From positions 807,724 through 871,723 of the forward strand of contig NZ_WOBR01000004.1 of assembly GCF_009727955.1 (NCBI RefSeq): a stretch of 64,000 nucleotides of DNA. The letters run 5' to 3'. The DNA comes from Aliivibrio fischeri (lineage in GTDB: Bacteria; Pseudomonadota; Gammaproteobacteria; Enterobacterales; Vibrionaceae). The notes beneath the pieces are model-generated. The model saw only the letters and a list, made by a program, of their open reading frames with translations. It searched no databases and was not told the DNA's origin. Position 1 is the first letter of the stretch, and every line of letters begins with the position of its first letter. This document shows, piece after piece, positions 16,616 through 26,116 of the stretch. The position numbers were made by a program, and so were the translations under genes.

Positions 16616-17911
16616 CTACTTCTTCAATTTAGTAATACGTGCTTTATTTTGAATCACATTCTTCAAACGCATACGACGCTCAGCTGAAGACTGATCTTCA
16701 TTTGGATTGTTTGTACGACCTTTACGATTTTTAAATGCCGATTTCGTGTTTACTTTATCAATGTAAGCATCACGGTTCTTAGGCTCATAACCCGGTTGTT
16801 CAACACGGCGAATACGCTGTTGAATCAATGTTTCAACTTGAACCACAGTTAGCTCTTCTTCACGACTAACAAACGAAACTGCATGACCTTTTTTACCAGC
16901 ACGGCCTGTACGGCCAATACGGTGAACATAATCTTCTGCTAAGAAAGGCATGTCATAGTTAATCACGTGAGGTAAATCAGCAATATCAAGACCACGAGCT
17001 GCAACATCCGTAGCAACCATAACGCGTGCTTTGCCTTCTTTAAACTCTTCTAATGCACGACGACGAGCACTCTGTGCTTTATCACCATGACAAAGAACCG
17101 CTTTAATACCGTCCAGTTTTAATTCTTTTACGATCTCATTTGCTGTTTCTTTGTAGTTCACAAATACCAGCACTTGTTGCCAATTTTTACGACCAATCAG
17201 CTCAGAAAGAAGCTCTGTTTTACGCTCTTCATCTACTGGGTAAACAACGTGTGCAATGGTTGATGCTGTTGTGTTTTCAGGATCAACTGAGATACGTTTT
17301 GGTTTACGTAAAATATCACTCGCTAGCTTGTTCATTTGAGCAGAAGATGTCGCAGAGAACAGCATGATTTGTGGAGACGTATTTACTTCCATCATGATAT
17401 TACGGATCGCATTAACAAAGCCCATATCTAACATACGGTCTGCTTCATCAAAAACCAAAAACTCAAGGTTAGCGATAGATACGTTTTCTTCTTCGATGTG
17501 TTCTTGAAGACGACCCGGAGTTGCCACCAAAATATCAACACCCGGCTCTAGAGCACGCTCTTGAGATGACATTTTTTTACCACCAAACACAGAGGTTACT
17601 GTCAATGATGTGTATTTAGTGTAATCAGCAATGTTTACTGCGATTTGCTCTGCTAGCTCACGAGTTGGAGCAAGGATCAACGCTCGTGCAGTACGACGAG
17701 TTGCTGATTTCTTAGAATCTAATAATTGTTGAATAACTGGTAATGCAAACGCAGCAGTTTTACCTGTACCCGTTTGAGCATTCGCCAGAATATCATGACC
17801 TTTACGTGCTAAAGGAATAGCCTTTTGTTGAATTGGGGTCAGTTTTTGATAACCACATTCAGTTAATGCTTTTACGATTTCAGGTGCAAAACCTTGAGAT
17901 GAAAATGACAT
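16616..17911 (-). CDS. DEAD-box ATP-dependent RNA helicase, RhlE-type
   Basis: A 431-residue SF2 RNA helicase with all core motifs: Q-motif near 18-30, AQTGTGKT (45-52), PTRELAEQ, TPGRL, DEAD (155-158), SAT, and HRIGRTGRAG in motif VI. A short basic tail (about 375-431, KNRKGRTNN and a KARITKLKK end) probably binds RNA. The short tail and overall layout fit the RhlE group, which acts in ribosome assembly and RNA remodelling, often in the cold. SrmB or another DEAD paralogue is the alternative. The 148-aa gene follows 9 bp downstream. Confidence 0.92.
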   Translation of the reverse strand: MSFSSQGFAPEIVKALTECGYQKLTPIQQKAIPLARKGHDILANAQTGTGKTAAFALPVIQQLLDSKKSATRRTARALILAPTRELAEQIAVNIADYTKYTSLTVTSVFGGKKMSSQERALEPGVDILVATPGRLQEHIEEENVSIANLEFLVFDEADRMLDMGFVNAIRNIMMEVNTSPQIMLFSATSSAQMNKLASDILRKPKRISVDPENTTASTIAHVVYPVDEERKTELLSELIGRKNWQQVLVFVNYKETANEIVKELKLDGIKAVLCHGDKAQSARRRALEEFKEGKARVMVATDVAARGLDIADLPHVINYDMPFLAEDYVHRIGRTGRAGKKGHAVSFVSREEELTVVQVETLIQQRIRRVEQPGYEPKNRDAYIDKVNTKSAFKNRKGRTNNPNEDQSSAERRMRLKNVIQNKARITKLKK

Positions 17912-18019
17912 AAAGTGGATTCCTTAAGCAAACAGTCTATGTATTCATTATTAATTTAGCCGCGCATTATAGATGATTTACGGTGAGTTAGCGCACATTT
18001 TTTCATATTTAGGTACAAA

Positions 18020-18055
18020 AAAAGCAGAAACACCGGAGTATTTCTGCTTTTAAAT
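18020..18055 (-). terminator. Terminator of ndh
   Basis: AAAAGCAGAAA (18020-18030) pairs with TTTCTGCTTTT (18041-18051), loop 10 bases, with flanking A/T runs. It lies just after the ndh stop on the minus strand. Confidence 0.82.
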
Positions 18056-18077
18056 CTATTTATGTTTATCTATTGGA

Positions 18078-19367
18078 TTAATGTAGCTTCAAGTTTGGAC
18101 GTAATACACGGTTAATACGACCAACAAGCATCATTAGTGCCGTCTTAAATACGCCATGAAGTGCAATTTGGTGCATACGATACAGTGAGATGTAAACAAC
18201 ACGAGCTATACGACCTTCAACCATCATAGAACCTTTGGTTAAGTTACCCATTAAGCTACCTACTGTTGAGAAGTTACTTAAAGAAACTAACGAACCATGG
18301 TCTTTATACACATAAGGTTTCATTTCTTGGTTTCGCATCTTGGCTACGATATTTTTAAACGCATGGCTTGCCATTTGATGTGCAGCTTGTGCACGAGGTG
18401 GAACAAAACCACCGTCAGCTTTTTCACACGAAGCCAGATCACCAATAACAAAAATATCATCATCACGTGTAGTTTGCAGTGTCGGCTTAACAACTAACTG
18501 ATTAATGCGGTTAGTTTCAAGACCTGCAATGTCTTTCATAAAATCAGGTGCTTTAATACCAGCAGCCCAAACCATGATTTGCGCAGGGATCACATCGCCA
18601 TCTTTCGTATGAAGACCTTCTGAATCTGCTTTTGTTACCATTGTTGCTGTACGAACATTCACACCCAGTTTAGTTAACTCGCTGTGTGCAGCAGATGAAA
18701 TACGAGGAGGTAATGCAGGAAGAATACGCTCACCCGCTTCTACCAAGTTCACATTCAGTTTTGCCGAATCTAAATCACCAAAACCGTATGAACGAAGCTC
18801 TTTAACTGCGTTATGAAGCTCTGCCGATAATTCAACACCCGTTGCACCAGCACCAACAATCGCAATATCAACCGTCTTTTGAGTTGGATGTGCGTGCAGT
18901 TTCAAGAACTGGTTATTCATTTCTGTACGGAAACGGTGTGCTTGCTCTGGACTATCAAGGAAAATACAATTTTCACGAACACCCGGAGTATTGAAATCAT
19001 TTGATGTAGAACCAATTGCAAGAATTAGGTAATCATAATCAATGTGACGAGTAGGAATAATTAAATCGCCATGTTCGTCTTTAATTTCTGCAAGAGTAAT
19101 AAACTTCTTCTCACGATTAATATCGCACAAGCTACCCATTTGAAATTCGAAAGAGTGATTTTTTGCATGTGCACGGTAGCTGATAGCATCAACACCTTCA
19201 TCCAGTGAGCCCGTTGCTACTTCGTGTAGTAATGGTTTCCATAAGTGACTTGCTTTACGATCTACTAATGTAACTTCAGCACGGCCCTTGCGACCTAATG
19301 TACGACCAAATTTTGTAGCGAGCTCTAAACCACCAGCTCCACCACCAACAATAACAATTTTAGTCAT
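18078..19367 (-). CDS. ndh: NADH dehydrogenase type II (NDH-2)
   Basis: A 429-residue flavoprotein that oxidises NADH and reduces ubiquinone at the inner membrane without pumping protons. The FAD-binding motif [10 protein letters not shown] is at about 8-17, a second dinucleotide (NADH) fold starts at about 170 with [14 protein letters not shown], and the family motif [11 protein letters not shown] and the GDLASCE segment bind FAD. Length matches E. coli Ndh (434). Gene order ndh-ycfP-thiK is conserved with enterobacteria, which supports the name. Confidence 0.94.
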   Translation of the reverse strand: MTKIVIVGGGAGGLELATKFGRTLGRKGRAEVTLVDRKASHLWKPLLHEVATGSLDEGVDAISYRAHAKNHSFEFQMGSLCDINREKKFITLAEIKDEHGDLIIPTRHIDYDYLILAIGSTSNDFNTPGVRENCIFLDSPEQAHRFRTEMNNQFLKLHAHPTQKTVDIAIVGAGATGVELSAELHNAVKELRSYGFGDLDSAKLNVNLVEAGERILPALPPRISSAAHSELTKLGVNVRTATMVTKADSEGLHTKDGDVIPAQIMVWAAGIKAPDFMKDIAGLETNRINQLVVKPTLQTTRDDDIFVIGDLASCEKADGGFVPPRAQAAHQMASHAFKNIVAKMRNQEMKPYVYKDHGSLVSLSNFSTVGSLMGNLTKGSMMVEGRIARVVYISLYRMHQIALHGVFKTALMMLVGRINRVLRPNLKLH

Positions 19368-19670
19368 TACAATTATCCTCTAAAAAATAAAAAAGGTTTT
19401 AACCCGCACATTCGAATTAAAAAATTTGTGCTTACCTCACAATGCAATATCTAGATTGTCTGAAATGAGTAAGTCTTGAGGAAACAGCGTTCACGTTACG
19501 CAAAGTTGAGCAATATATGCTTCTTTTTGTTGTTTTTCGCATTATATATCTGTATTTCAGATGTTATCAAGCAGATATAGATGTTATGAAGAAGATTTTT
19601 TTAGAGGTGTAAATTAATTGATATAATTGAAAGGAAATGTAACATTATTTTAATTCTTTGGTTTAGATCA
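19368..19670. other. Upstream region of ndh
   Basis: About 300 bp of AT-rich DNA between ycfP and ndh that should contain the ndh promoter. In E. coli ndh is repressed by FNR. A partial FNR-like sequence lies at 19658-19671, but it abuts the ycfP terminator and is too far from ndh to be convincing. Nothing else was seen. Confidence 0.35.
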
Positions 19671-19700
19671 AAAAACCTCACGATAATGTGAGGTTTTTAT
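19671..19700 (-). terminator. Terminator of ycfP
   Basis: An 11-bp perfect stem (19671-19681 with 19688-19698) around GATAAT, with a T-run on the minus strand. Confidence 0.88.
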
Positions 19701-19729
19701 TATGTTTCATTAGGTAAAGAGACGGTTGT

Positions 19730-20281
19730 TTAAATGAGAGTTTCCGCGTCTTTAAATGACTTCATCGCTTGAAGATGCTGTGAGATCTTCTTAAATTTGT
19801 GTGTTTCCTTTTCATCCCAAACAATTTGATAATAAGGTTCAAGCTCTGCAGCAGTGTCGCTGTTATCACGAATTTCATCATTTTTAGATAAAATACACAA
19901 ACAGTTTGCTTTATTCTTCTCTCTGAACTTTTCTACACACTTAGTTGCAATGTCAGCATACTCTTCTGGGCGATCAATACGACCTTCCATATTCACTTCT
20001 GGATGCAGGTTCGGATTAAAAATCACTTGGCGAATACCACATAGGAAACCAATGCGCTCAGCCCAAAAACCACCTAAGCCCACACCACAAATAATAGGGT
20101 TTGGATCACCCGCTTGCTCTATCACTTTATACACTTCTTTAAGCAAATGCTGCATATCATGCTTTGGATGCAGTGTACTGTAGTTAATAAAACGGACATC
20201 TTCATCAATAAATTGAAGTTGAACTACTTTCTCATGATTACCTGGGCTAGTTGAGTCAAAGCCGTGAAGATAAATAATCAT
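19730..20281 (-). CDS. ycfP: YcfP, alpha/beta-hydrolase-like protein
   Basis: A 183-residue protein of the UPF0227/YcfP family, matching E. coli YcfP (180 aa) in length. It opens with the alpha/beta-hydrolase strand IIYLHGFDS. At the expected nucleophile elbow it has GVGLGGF (about 65-71), i.e. Leu in place of the catalytic Ser of GxSxG. Esterase activity at that site is therefore doubtful, a feature I recall from E. coli YcfP too. The C-terminal DEKETHKF retains the His-containing loop. The gene lies between thiK and ndh as in enterobacteria, where nagZ normally separates thiK and ycfP. Confidence 0.9.
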   Translation of the reverse strand: MIIYLHGFDSTSPGNHEKVVQLQFIDEDVRFINYSTLHPKHDMQHLLKEVYKVIEQAGDPNPIICGVGLGGFWAERIGFLCGIRQVIFNPNLHPEVNMEGRIDRPEEYADIATKCVEKFREKNKANCLCILSKNDEIRDNSDTAAELEPYYQIVWDEKETHKFKKISQHLQAMKSFKDAETLI

Positions 20282-20407
20282 GTTTCCCCCTGTTCGGTAT
20301 AAGAGTTTTCCATATAAGTGAATTTAATCTACCACGAAAACTGTGCTTTTAAATCTCTTAACTGAAGCAATACTGAGAACAGTGATCTACACTAGATTAT
20401 TGCCAAT

Positions 20408-21244
20408 TTATTTATAAATTGATGGAAGTAATTTTATTAATTTACACATTTCTCGTTCTGCTAACTCTTGGTAGCAAGTGTTTTTGAGTAACTGATGGCC
20501 TAATGAGAACCACAACACTCCCATAAAAGTAACCCACGGAGCCCAATGAATCACAGCTCGCCTCCACTCATCAATATTTAAACGACGTTTTTGACAATAC
20601 AATGAAATAACATCATCCATATCAAATTGGTTAGCAATAATCATAGATGTGAGATCTTGGCTGGGGTCACCCATCGACGCGTATTCCCAATCGATAAGAC
20701 CATAACCATCTTCTTTAACAATAATATTATATGCACCAATATCGTAATGGCATAAGCAATGAGAAAAGAAAGCTTGCTCATCTTGCTGGGAGAAATACTC
20801 AAAATACGCTTTCATCTCCGATGTTTGATTTTCTGGCGCAATTGAATTCCAATAATCAATAATTCGATCTTTTAAACTCATCGGCTTATTTTTTATTTGT
20901 TCACTTAACTTATCTAATGAAACTTGATGAACCGAACACAATAAATCAACAGCGACATCTTGAGCTTTATCTAGTGCAATAACCTCTCCGTCAAGCCACT
21001 CAACTAATAGCCCCTCTTCATTTGCTCCATATACGTTCGGAGAAAAAGATTCATCAGATAACGATTGTAGAATTTCATGTTCTTTCGCCCTATCCGCCCC
21101 CAAAATCTGTGCTTGTAGAGATATTGGACGCCAGACAAACGAGCCTTCCTTTGCTTCAACTTTCAAACACGCATTGGTTAATCCACCGCTTAGAGCAGAA
21201 ACATGGGAAATAGTTAAACCAAATCCATTAAATTGTTTATCCAT
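20408..21244 (-). CDS. thiK: Thiamine kinase-like phosphotransferase
   Basis: A 278-residue aminoglycoside-phosphotransferase-fold kinase. The catalytic loop HYDIGAYNIIV (about 161-171) and the metal-binding DWEYASMGDPSQDL (about 179-192) are intact. Its position between lpoB and ycfP/ndh is the position of thiK (ycfN) in E. coli, where the product phosphorylates thiamine to thiamine monophosphate for salvage. E. coli ThiK has the same length range (274). Choline or other small-alcohol kinase activity cannot be excluded from sequence alone; context favours ThiK. Confidence 0.8.
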   Translation of the reverse strand: MDKQFNGFGLTISHVSALSGGLTNACLKVEAKEGSFVWRPISLQAQILGADRAKEHEILQSLSDESFSPNVYGANEEGLLVEWLDGEVIALDKAQDVAVDLLCSVHQVSLDKLSEQIKNKPMSLKDRIIDYWNSIAPENQTSEMKAYFEYFSQQDEQAFFSHCLCHYDIGAYNIIVKEDGYGLIDWEYASMGDPSQDLTSMIIANQFDMDDVISLYCQKRRLNIDEWRRAVIHWAPWVTFMGVLWFSLGHQLLKNTCYQELAEREMCKLIKLLPSIYK

Positions 21245-21527
21245 AAAATCTCGTTATATCAGTGAATTAGAATAAGCGTAAATCGAGTTTAACACATAGC
21301 CATAATAAGTTTGATCATGAGACAAAATCACTCACAAAAATGATTTTACAAATTGATTAACTTTATCTATTCAAACATTACAAATTGAATTATTATCCGC
21401 GCCCTACGCGTCTCTTCAGGCTTAACGCTTTGTCATTCCTTATAAGACGTTTTTTCTTTTATACCTCTCAAAATAAGCAGTTAATCAAACACTTAAAGTA
21501 GACTGGTGTTGTAATGGATAGGCTAAA

Positions 21528-22271
21528 ATGTCCTCTAACGCTTTATATACTGATTTATCTGGCTATTACGATTTAATGTGTGCTGACATTGATTACCAAT
21601 CACAGAGTAACTTTGTTCGTCGTATACACCAAATCTTTGGTAATCAAGGAAGAGATTATCTTGACTTAGCGTGTGGAACTGGCCCACATGTACATCATTT
21701 TATTAATTATGGCTACCAAGCAAGCGGTTTAGACATTAACCAACCCATGCTTGATATTGCTAAGCAGCGTAACCCTGATGCGAATTTTATTTTGCATGAC
21801 ATGAGTAATTTCAAAGTTGAAGAACCATTGGATTTAATCACCTGTTTTCTTTATTCCATTCATTACAATGCAAATATAGAAAAACTGAGTGAATGTATTG
21901 CAAGTGCTCATGCCGCATTAAAGCCTGAAGGTGTGCTTTGTTTTAACTCTGTAGCTAAAAACAAAATCGACAATCGTTCATTTGTAAAACACGCTGCAGA
22001 ACATGACGGTAGCCAGTTTAGCTTTCAATCAGGTTGGAACTATTGTGGCGGAGGTGAACAACAGCACCTATTGCTGAAAATAGAAAAGACAACAGATGGC
22101 GTAACAGAAATTTGGGATGATAAGCACCCAATGGTTGCCGTTGATTTTGACCAATTAAAAGCCTTGCTAGAGCCATACTTTGATGTTCATATGTTTGAAC
22201 ATGATTACGAGAAAATCACACCACTTGAAGCCTCATCAGGCAATGCCATCGTGGTATGCGTGAAAAAATAG
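21528..22271 (+). CDS. Class I SAM-dependent methyltransferase
   Basis: A 247-residue cytoplasmic methyltransferase. SAM-binding motif I is YLDLACGTGPHVHHF (about 43-57), motif II/acidic residue in GLDINQPMLDIA, and motif IV near DLITCFLYSIHY. The family pattern is that of Methyltransf_25/YcgJ-type small-molecule methyltransferases, and the substrate is unknown. It is transcribed opposite to the flanking thiK and yggL genes and has its own terminator, so it looks like an insertion into the ndh-hinT block. Confidence 0.85.
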   Translation: MSSNALYTDLSGYYDLMCADIDYQSQSNFVRRIHQIFGNQGRDYLDLACGTGPHVHHFINYGYQASGLDINQPMLDIAKQRNPDANFILHDMSNFKVEEPLDLITCFLYSIHYNANIEKLSECIASAHAALKPEGVLCFNSVAKNKIDNRSFVKHAAEHDGSQFSFQSGWNYCGGGEQQHLLLKIEKTTDGVTEIWDDKHPMVAVDFDQLKALLEPYFDVHMFEHDYEKITPLEASSGNAIVVCVKK

Positions 22272-22278
22272 CACTCAT

Positions 22279-22310
22279 AAAAAATCCGCCATTATCGGCG
22301 GATTTTTTTA
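22279..22310. terminator. Bidirectional terminator
   Basis: AAAAAATCCGCC pairs with GGCGGATTTTTT around a 6-base loop. It serves the methyltransferase (+) and yggL (-) genes. Confidence 0.9.
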
Positions 22311-22333
22311 TTCTGATTTATTGATAATCAAAA

Positions 22334-22672
22334 TTATAGATAGTTAGCATCAACTAAATCACTAACTTCGACTTTCTTCACTTCTGAACGTGCATCTAAC
22401 CAATTTGCTACTGCTAATTGCTCTTCTTCTGTTACTGAACGGTAACGCTCTGTTGAACAAATAAAGCCTTCAAATAGCTCAAGACCACCGCCACCAAAGC
22501 ACAAGTCAATGCTATTAATGTAGTCAATAAACTCATCCACGAATACATCATATTGATCGAAATCTTTAAATTCAGTAGTACAGCTCACCTCGAAACCAAG
22601 AATCGCAAACTCACCTAGGTACAGTTTTTTACGAATGCGGCGATTTTTGTTTTCTAACTTATTCAGTTTCAT
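22334..22672 (-). CDS. yggL: YggL, 50S ribosome-binding protein (DUF469)
   Basis: A 112-residue basic-then-acidic protein. The family hallmark is the N-terminal KNRRIRKKLYLGEF and the following GFEVSC/FVDEFIDYI and GLCFGGGG-like core (here SIDLCFGGGGLELFEGF). E. coli YggL (108 aa) binds the 50S subunit. A longer frame extends upstream to 22780, but the ATG at 22672 sits at the family start and follows a GAGAG element, so I use it. Confidence 0.88.
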   Translation of the reverse strand: MKLNKLENKNRRIRKKLYLGEFAILGFEVSCTTEFKDFDQYDVFVDEFIDYINSIDLCFGGGGLELFEGFICSTERYRSVTEEEQLAVANWLDARSEVKKVEVSDLVDANYL

Positions 22673-23077
22673 CGTTTTTCTCTCATTTGGTGGATGTAGT
22701 CTCTTTATACTCCTTTCGGCTCCAATACCCAAGCTTTGATTGAAAATAAATGCCATTAAATAAAGTTCTCTTCTCATCATAAGAAAGTTGAAATTTTGTC
22801 GGCATTATTTTTTCTCTTATCTAGTATTAACCTGCTTAAATAGGAACCGAGCACCATAAAAAATAAACCATTAAACAACAATGAATTAGAGTTAAATAAT
22901 TATAAAAACCAAACAAATAGAGAAGTCTTATTTTCTTCTTTTTACATATAAAAAAGCATTAAGAAAACCCATTTATAAATAATTATAAAACCTTTTAAAT
23001 GAGCGAAAATTTTAATTTCAAACCATAAAATAGCAGTGTAATGTGCGCAATCTATAACCATTATTAACCTTCAAAAA
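22673..23077. other. Divergent intergenic region yggL/MCP
   Basis: About 400 bp, very AT-rich towards the MCP gene. It should contain the promoters of yggL (-) and the MCP (+). No flagellar sigma-28-type promoter or operator could be recognised with confidence. The first 108 bp could alternatively be an N-terminal extension of yggL. Confidence 0.35.
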
Positions 23078-24940
23078 ATGATTAAAAAAATAACTTTAAT
23101 TTTCTGCTTAGTTATATTGATAACGCTTGCTTTAACACTTGTTGCATCAGGAAGTTTCTTAAAATCATATAAAGAAAACAACATGACGCATGCCAGTAAG
23201 ATTGCACTTGATGTGACTCAAGCTAATTTTAATTCGGCAATAAATGGACTTTATGGCTCAATAAAATCCTTATCTGCCGCCTTAGAATTAAACCCAAATC
23301 AACCATTTGACGAAAAACTGATCTTAGGGAACATACAAAATATCGTTGAATCAAATGACGCATACAGAAACGTCATCTTAGCCAACCTTAATGGGGATGT
23401 TTTTTCCGTTTCAGCAAATGGATGGAATAAGAAGTTCAATGCGATCAAAGGTAATAGAGAATGGTTCAACTCTATTATCCTAGATAAAAAAGAAGCCAAT
23501 ATATCCGCACCTTATCGCTCAAACACTGGGAACTATGAAATCACAGCGAGCGCTCCACTTCTATTTAACAATCAAATCGTTGGAGTTATTGCTGTTGGGG
23601 TTAACTTAAACGCATTAATACCTAATAGCGGCATTGAATTCGCACTAACAACTCAAAGTGGTCATATTGTTGCTATTGATAACAACTCACCTGATTGGCT
23701 AAACAAAAATCTATTCGAAATTAGACCAGAATATAAAGGAGTGACAGACAAGCCAATGTTTATTGATGCTGGGGATAACGAGTATTTTAGTTTAACGAGA
23801 TTACCACTTTCACATGATCTTATTGGTTACGTGTTCACAAACCAAACTAGCACCTTTGAAAATGCTCAAAATATCCGAACAGCGTTAATCAGTGTTTTAG
23901 TTATTCTTGGTTTGGTTTTGACTCTTGCTCAATTTATTGTGGTTCGTAAAGAGCTTTCACAGATCCCAAATGTAGTGAGCAATATTCAACTGATGGCGAG
24001 TGGTGATTTTACTAATCTATCCATTCCTAAAACAGGAAACGAAATTGATTTAATCACAGAATCATTAGAGAGCTTACAATCACGTATTTCTGGTGTAATG
24101 ACAACAACAAACACCATTATGTATAAGCTATCTGAACATCAAGAACAAATCTCTGAGGTGACTAACAATAACGTTACGCGATCTGAATCTGAGCTACAAC
24201 ACATCGATCAAGTCGCTGCAGCTATTACTGAAATGGCTACCACAGCAAACGATATTGCCGCGAATGCACTATCTGCTGAAGGAGAGACGAGCACAACCTT
24301 AGTTCTTTCCTCTGATAGTTTAAAAACGTTACAAGAGTCCTCTTCTATCGTTGATCGCGTTTCATCATCGGTTAAAGAGTCATCTTGCATTATCGAAGAG
24401 TTAAAAATCCTATCAGACAACATCAGCTCAGTGGTTGACGTTATTGGTAATATTTCAGACCAAACAAACCTACTCGCTCTAAACGCTGCGATTGAAGCGG
24501 CACGAGCTGGTGAGCAAGGGCGTGGCTTTGCGGTTGTTGCAGATGAAGTGAGAGCTTTGGCGGTTAAAACACAAGATTCAACAGCCAATATTCAAACGAT
24601 CATTGCGACTCTACAAACAGAAGCGACAAGAGCCGTTGATGCGATGGAAAACAACTTACAGTTAACCAACGATTTAGCGAAAATATCGGATAAAATTGAA
24701 GACGCATTCAACAATATTTCAGAGAAAGTAACTCTGCTTGTTGATATTAACTCATCAGTTGCGACCGCTTCTGAAGAGCAATCAATCGTAAACCAAAACA
24801 TCGCACATAATGTGGAAGACATTAAAAACATGGTGGTCGACAACTTATCAGGTGTGACTCAAGCGATTGACTCAAATACAGAAATGGTTGCCTTAGTTGA
24901 AGAATTAAAAGCAGAAGTCAGCTTCTTCAAAGTGTCTTAA
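23078..24940 (+). CDS. Methyl-accepting chemotaxis protein with dCache sensor
   Basis: A 620-residue transmembrane chemoreceptor. Membrane segments at about 4-26 and 268-290 bracket a periplasmic dCache-like domain; NREWFNS and [13 protein letters not shown] followed by [10 protein letters not shown] mark its membrane-distal ligand-binding half. This resembles amino-acid-binding dCache domains, but the last aspartate of that motif is Asn here, so the ligand is open. A HAMP-like linker leads into the signalling domain with the conserved tip [20 protein letters not shown] (about 465-485). There is no CheR-docking pentapeptide at the C-terminus. No Shine-Dalgarno is visible before the ATG, yet an in-frame stop 36 bases upstream and the TM segment directly after fix the start. 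Confidence 0.9.
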   Translation: MIKKITLIFCLVILITLALTLVASGSFLKSYKENNMTHASKIALDVTQANFNSAINGLYGSIKSLSAALELNPNQPFDEKLILGNIQNIVESNDAYRNVILANLNGDVFSVSANGWNKKFNAIKGNREWFNSIILDKKEANISAPYRSNTGNYEITASAPLLFNNQIVGVIAVGVNLNALIPNSGIEFALTTQSGHIVAIDNNSPDWLNKNLFEIRPEYKGVTDKPMFIDAGDNEYFSLTRLPLSHDLIGYVFTNQTSTFENAQNIRTALISVLVILGLVLTLAQFIVVRKELSQIPNVVSNIQLMASGDFTNLSIPKTGNEIDLITESLESLQSRISGVMTTTNTIMYKLSEHQEQISEVTNNNVTRSESELQHIDQVAAAITEMATTANDIAANALSAEGETSTTLVLSSDSLKTLQESSSIVDRVSSSVKESSCIIEELKILSDNISSVVDVIGNISDQTNLLALNAAIEAARAGEQGRGFAVVADEVRALAVKTQDSTANIQTIIATLQTEATRAVDAMENNLQLTNDLAKISDKIEDAFNNISEKVTLLVDINSSVATASEEQSIVNQNIAHNVEDIKNMVVDNLSGVTQAIDSNTEMVALVEELKAEVSFFKVS

Positions 24941-24961
24941 TCAATATATTCAACGCAAAAT

Positions 24962-24998
24962 AAAAGCCCTTCACTCAACGAGATGAAGGGCTTTTTTA
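24962..24998. terminator. Bidirectional terminator
   Basis: AAAAGCCCTTCA pairs with TGAAGGGCTTTT around a 10-base loop. It serves the MCP (+) and lpoB (-). Confidence 0.88.
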
Positions 24999-25019
24999 TG
25001 ATTCTAAGTAATTAAGAGA

Positions 25020-25610
25020 TTACCAACCTAGTAGGCTTTTCTCTTGTTGCTTACGGATTTCAGTTTCATCAGCCCACTCGATTAGACCTGTTTCTAAATC
25101 CATTAAACGCATTGTCATTTTGTAGTATACGTCTTTGTCGCTGCCTGCATTTTTCACGATGCTAGAAAGGTTGCCGTAAAGCATGTATTGAGCACCAACC
25201 ATTTTACCAAACTGAATTGCTGTGTTTTGGTTTACTAGCTCATCATTGTTTTGGAAGTTAAGTTGTGAACGAACTGCTTCAACTCGATCCATATCTACAA
25301 AACGGAACTTACCAGAGTTAAGTAGTTTAGTGCTGATTGAATCTGTTACAGATTCAGTATCAATGTGTTCACTTGTTTTGTTTTTAATGCTTTCAACAAA
25401 AACAATTGGACGATTACCTTGAGTAATTTGAGCAACAGCACCAGAAGAAAGCATGCTCTCAGTCATCTCACCTGCGATTTTTTGTAAATCAGTTGAACCG
25501 AAATCTACAGTTGTTGTTTCAACAGCTTGAGCATCGCCATAGCTTACCTTGTTTGAACAACCGCCAAGTAATACAGCCAAGCTTAATAATGCAATAACAC
25601 TTTTCTTCAT
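25020..25610 (-). CDS. lpoB: LpoB, outer-membrane lipoprotein activator of PBP1b
   Basis: A 196-residue lipoprotein: signal sequence with lipobox LLGGC (Cys18), then a globular domain (about 60-196) of the LpoB/YcfM type. In E. coli LpoB reaches through the peptidoglycan to activate the synthase PBP1b (MrcB). Ser19 after the cysteine fits outer-membrane sorting by Lol. It follows ycfL in the conserved hinT-ycfL-lpoB-thiK order. The linker between lipid anchor and globular domain is short compared with E. coli LpoB (213 aa). Confidence 0.9.
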   Translation of the reverse strand: MKKSVIALLSLAVLLGGCSNKVSYGDAQAVETTTVDFGSTDLQKIAGEMTESMLSSGAVAQITQGNRPIVFVESIKNKTSEHIDTESVTDSISTKLLNSGKFRFVDMDRVEAVRSQLNFQNNDELVNQNTAIQFGKMVGAQYMLYGNLSSIVKNAGSDKDVYYKMTMRLMDLETGLIEWADETEIRKQQEKSLLGW

Positions 25611-25726
25611 TTTGTTTTTACCTCTAGTGAGTCTTTATCTTATAAAAGAAACCATACCCTTCTACATAAATAGCTGACCAAATAATGTTAATAAACAGTG
25701 TGGTCAACTATTCATAGAGATGAGTA

Positions 25727-26116
25727 TCAATCTAATGTGCGAATTTGAACACGGAACTGAGTTGCTTCAGGCTTCATAGCCACAGATTGAATGCTCATTG
25801 TATCTAAACCACGAACAACAAACGTACGCCAAGGAGAGTCAGAACCGTTAACCTCTAAACCTTGTTCATCATACCAGTAAAAACGGTATTGAAGCTGTTG
25901 ATCACCCGTAAATTTACTTGTAACTGACACAATACCACGCACCAAGCCATTATTGTCTTGTGTTGTGATCTGCTCTACCGATAAACGGTTACCCAATACG
26001 TTATCACCAAAGACAACTTTTTGAGTGCTGCTATCAACACTGATCCCTGCTGTTTGACTTGAACTACACGCAGCCAAAGCCAATGGTAACAAAAGTGCGA
26101 TAAACCATTTTTTCAT
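25727..26116 (-). CDS. ycfL: YcfL, DUF1425 lipoprotein
   Basis: A 129-residue lipoprotein with lipobox LALAAC (Cys17) and a compact beta-rich domain containing QYRFYWYDEQGLEV, typical of YcfL/DUF1425. Function is not established; its fixed place beside lpoB suggests an envelope role. Its ATG overlaps the stop of the upstream 465-aa lipoprotein gene (TAATG), so the two are translationally coupled. Confidence 0.9.
   Translation of the reverse strand: MKKWFIALLLPLALAACSSSQTAGISVDSSTQKVVFGDNVLGNRLSVEQITTQDNNGLVRGIVSVTSKFTGDQQLQYRFYWYDEQGLEVNGSDSPWRTFVVRGLDTMSIQSVAMKPEATQFRVQIRTLD

Noticed and set aside
19658-19671. FNR-like TTGGT-N4-ATCAA near ndh
   Set aside because: It is about 290 bp from the ndh start and abuts the ycfP terminator, so it is poorly placed for ndh repression; nine of ten positions match but AT-rich DNA gives such hits often.
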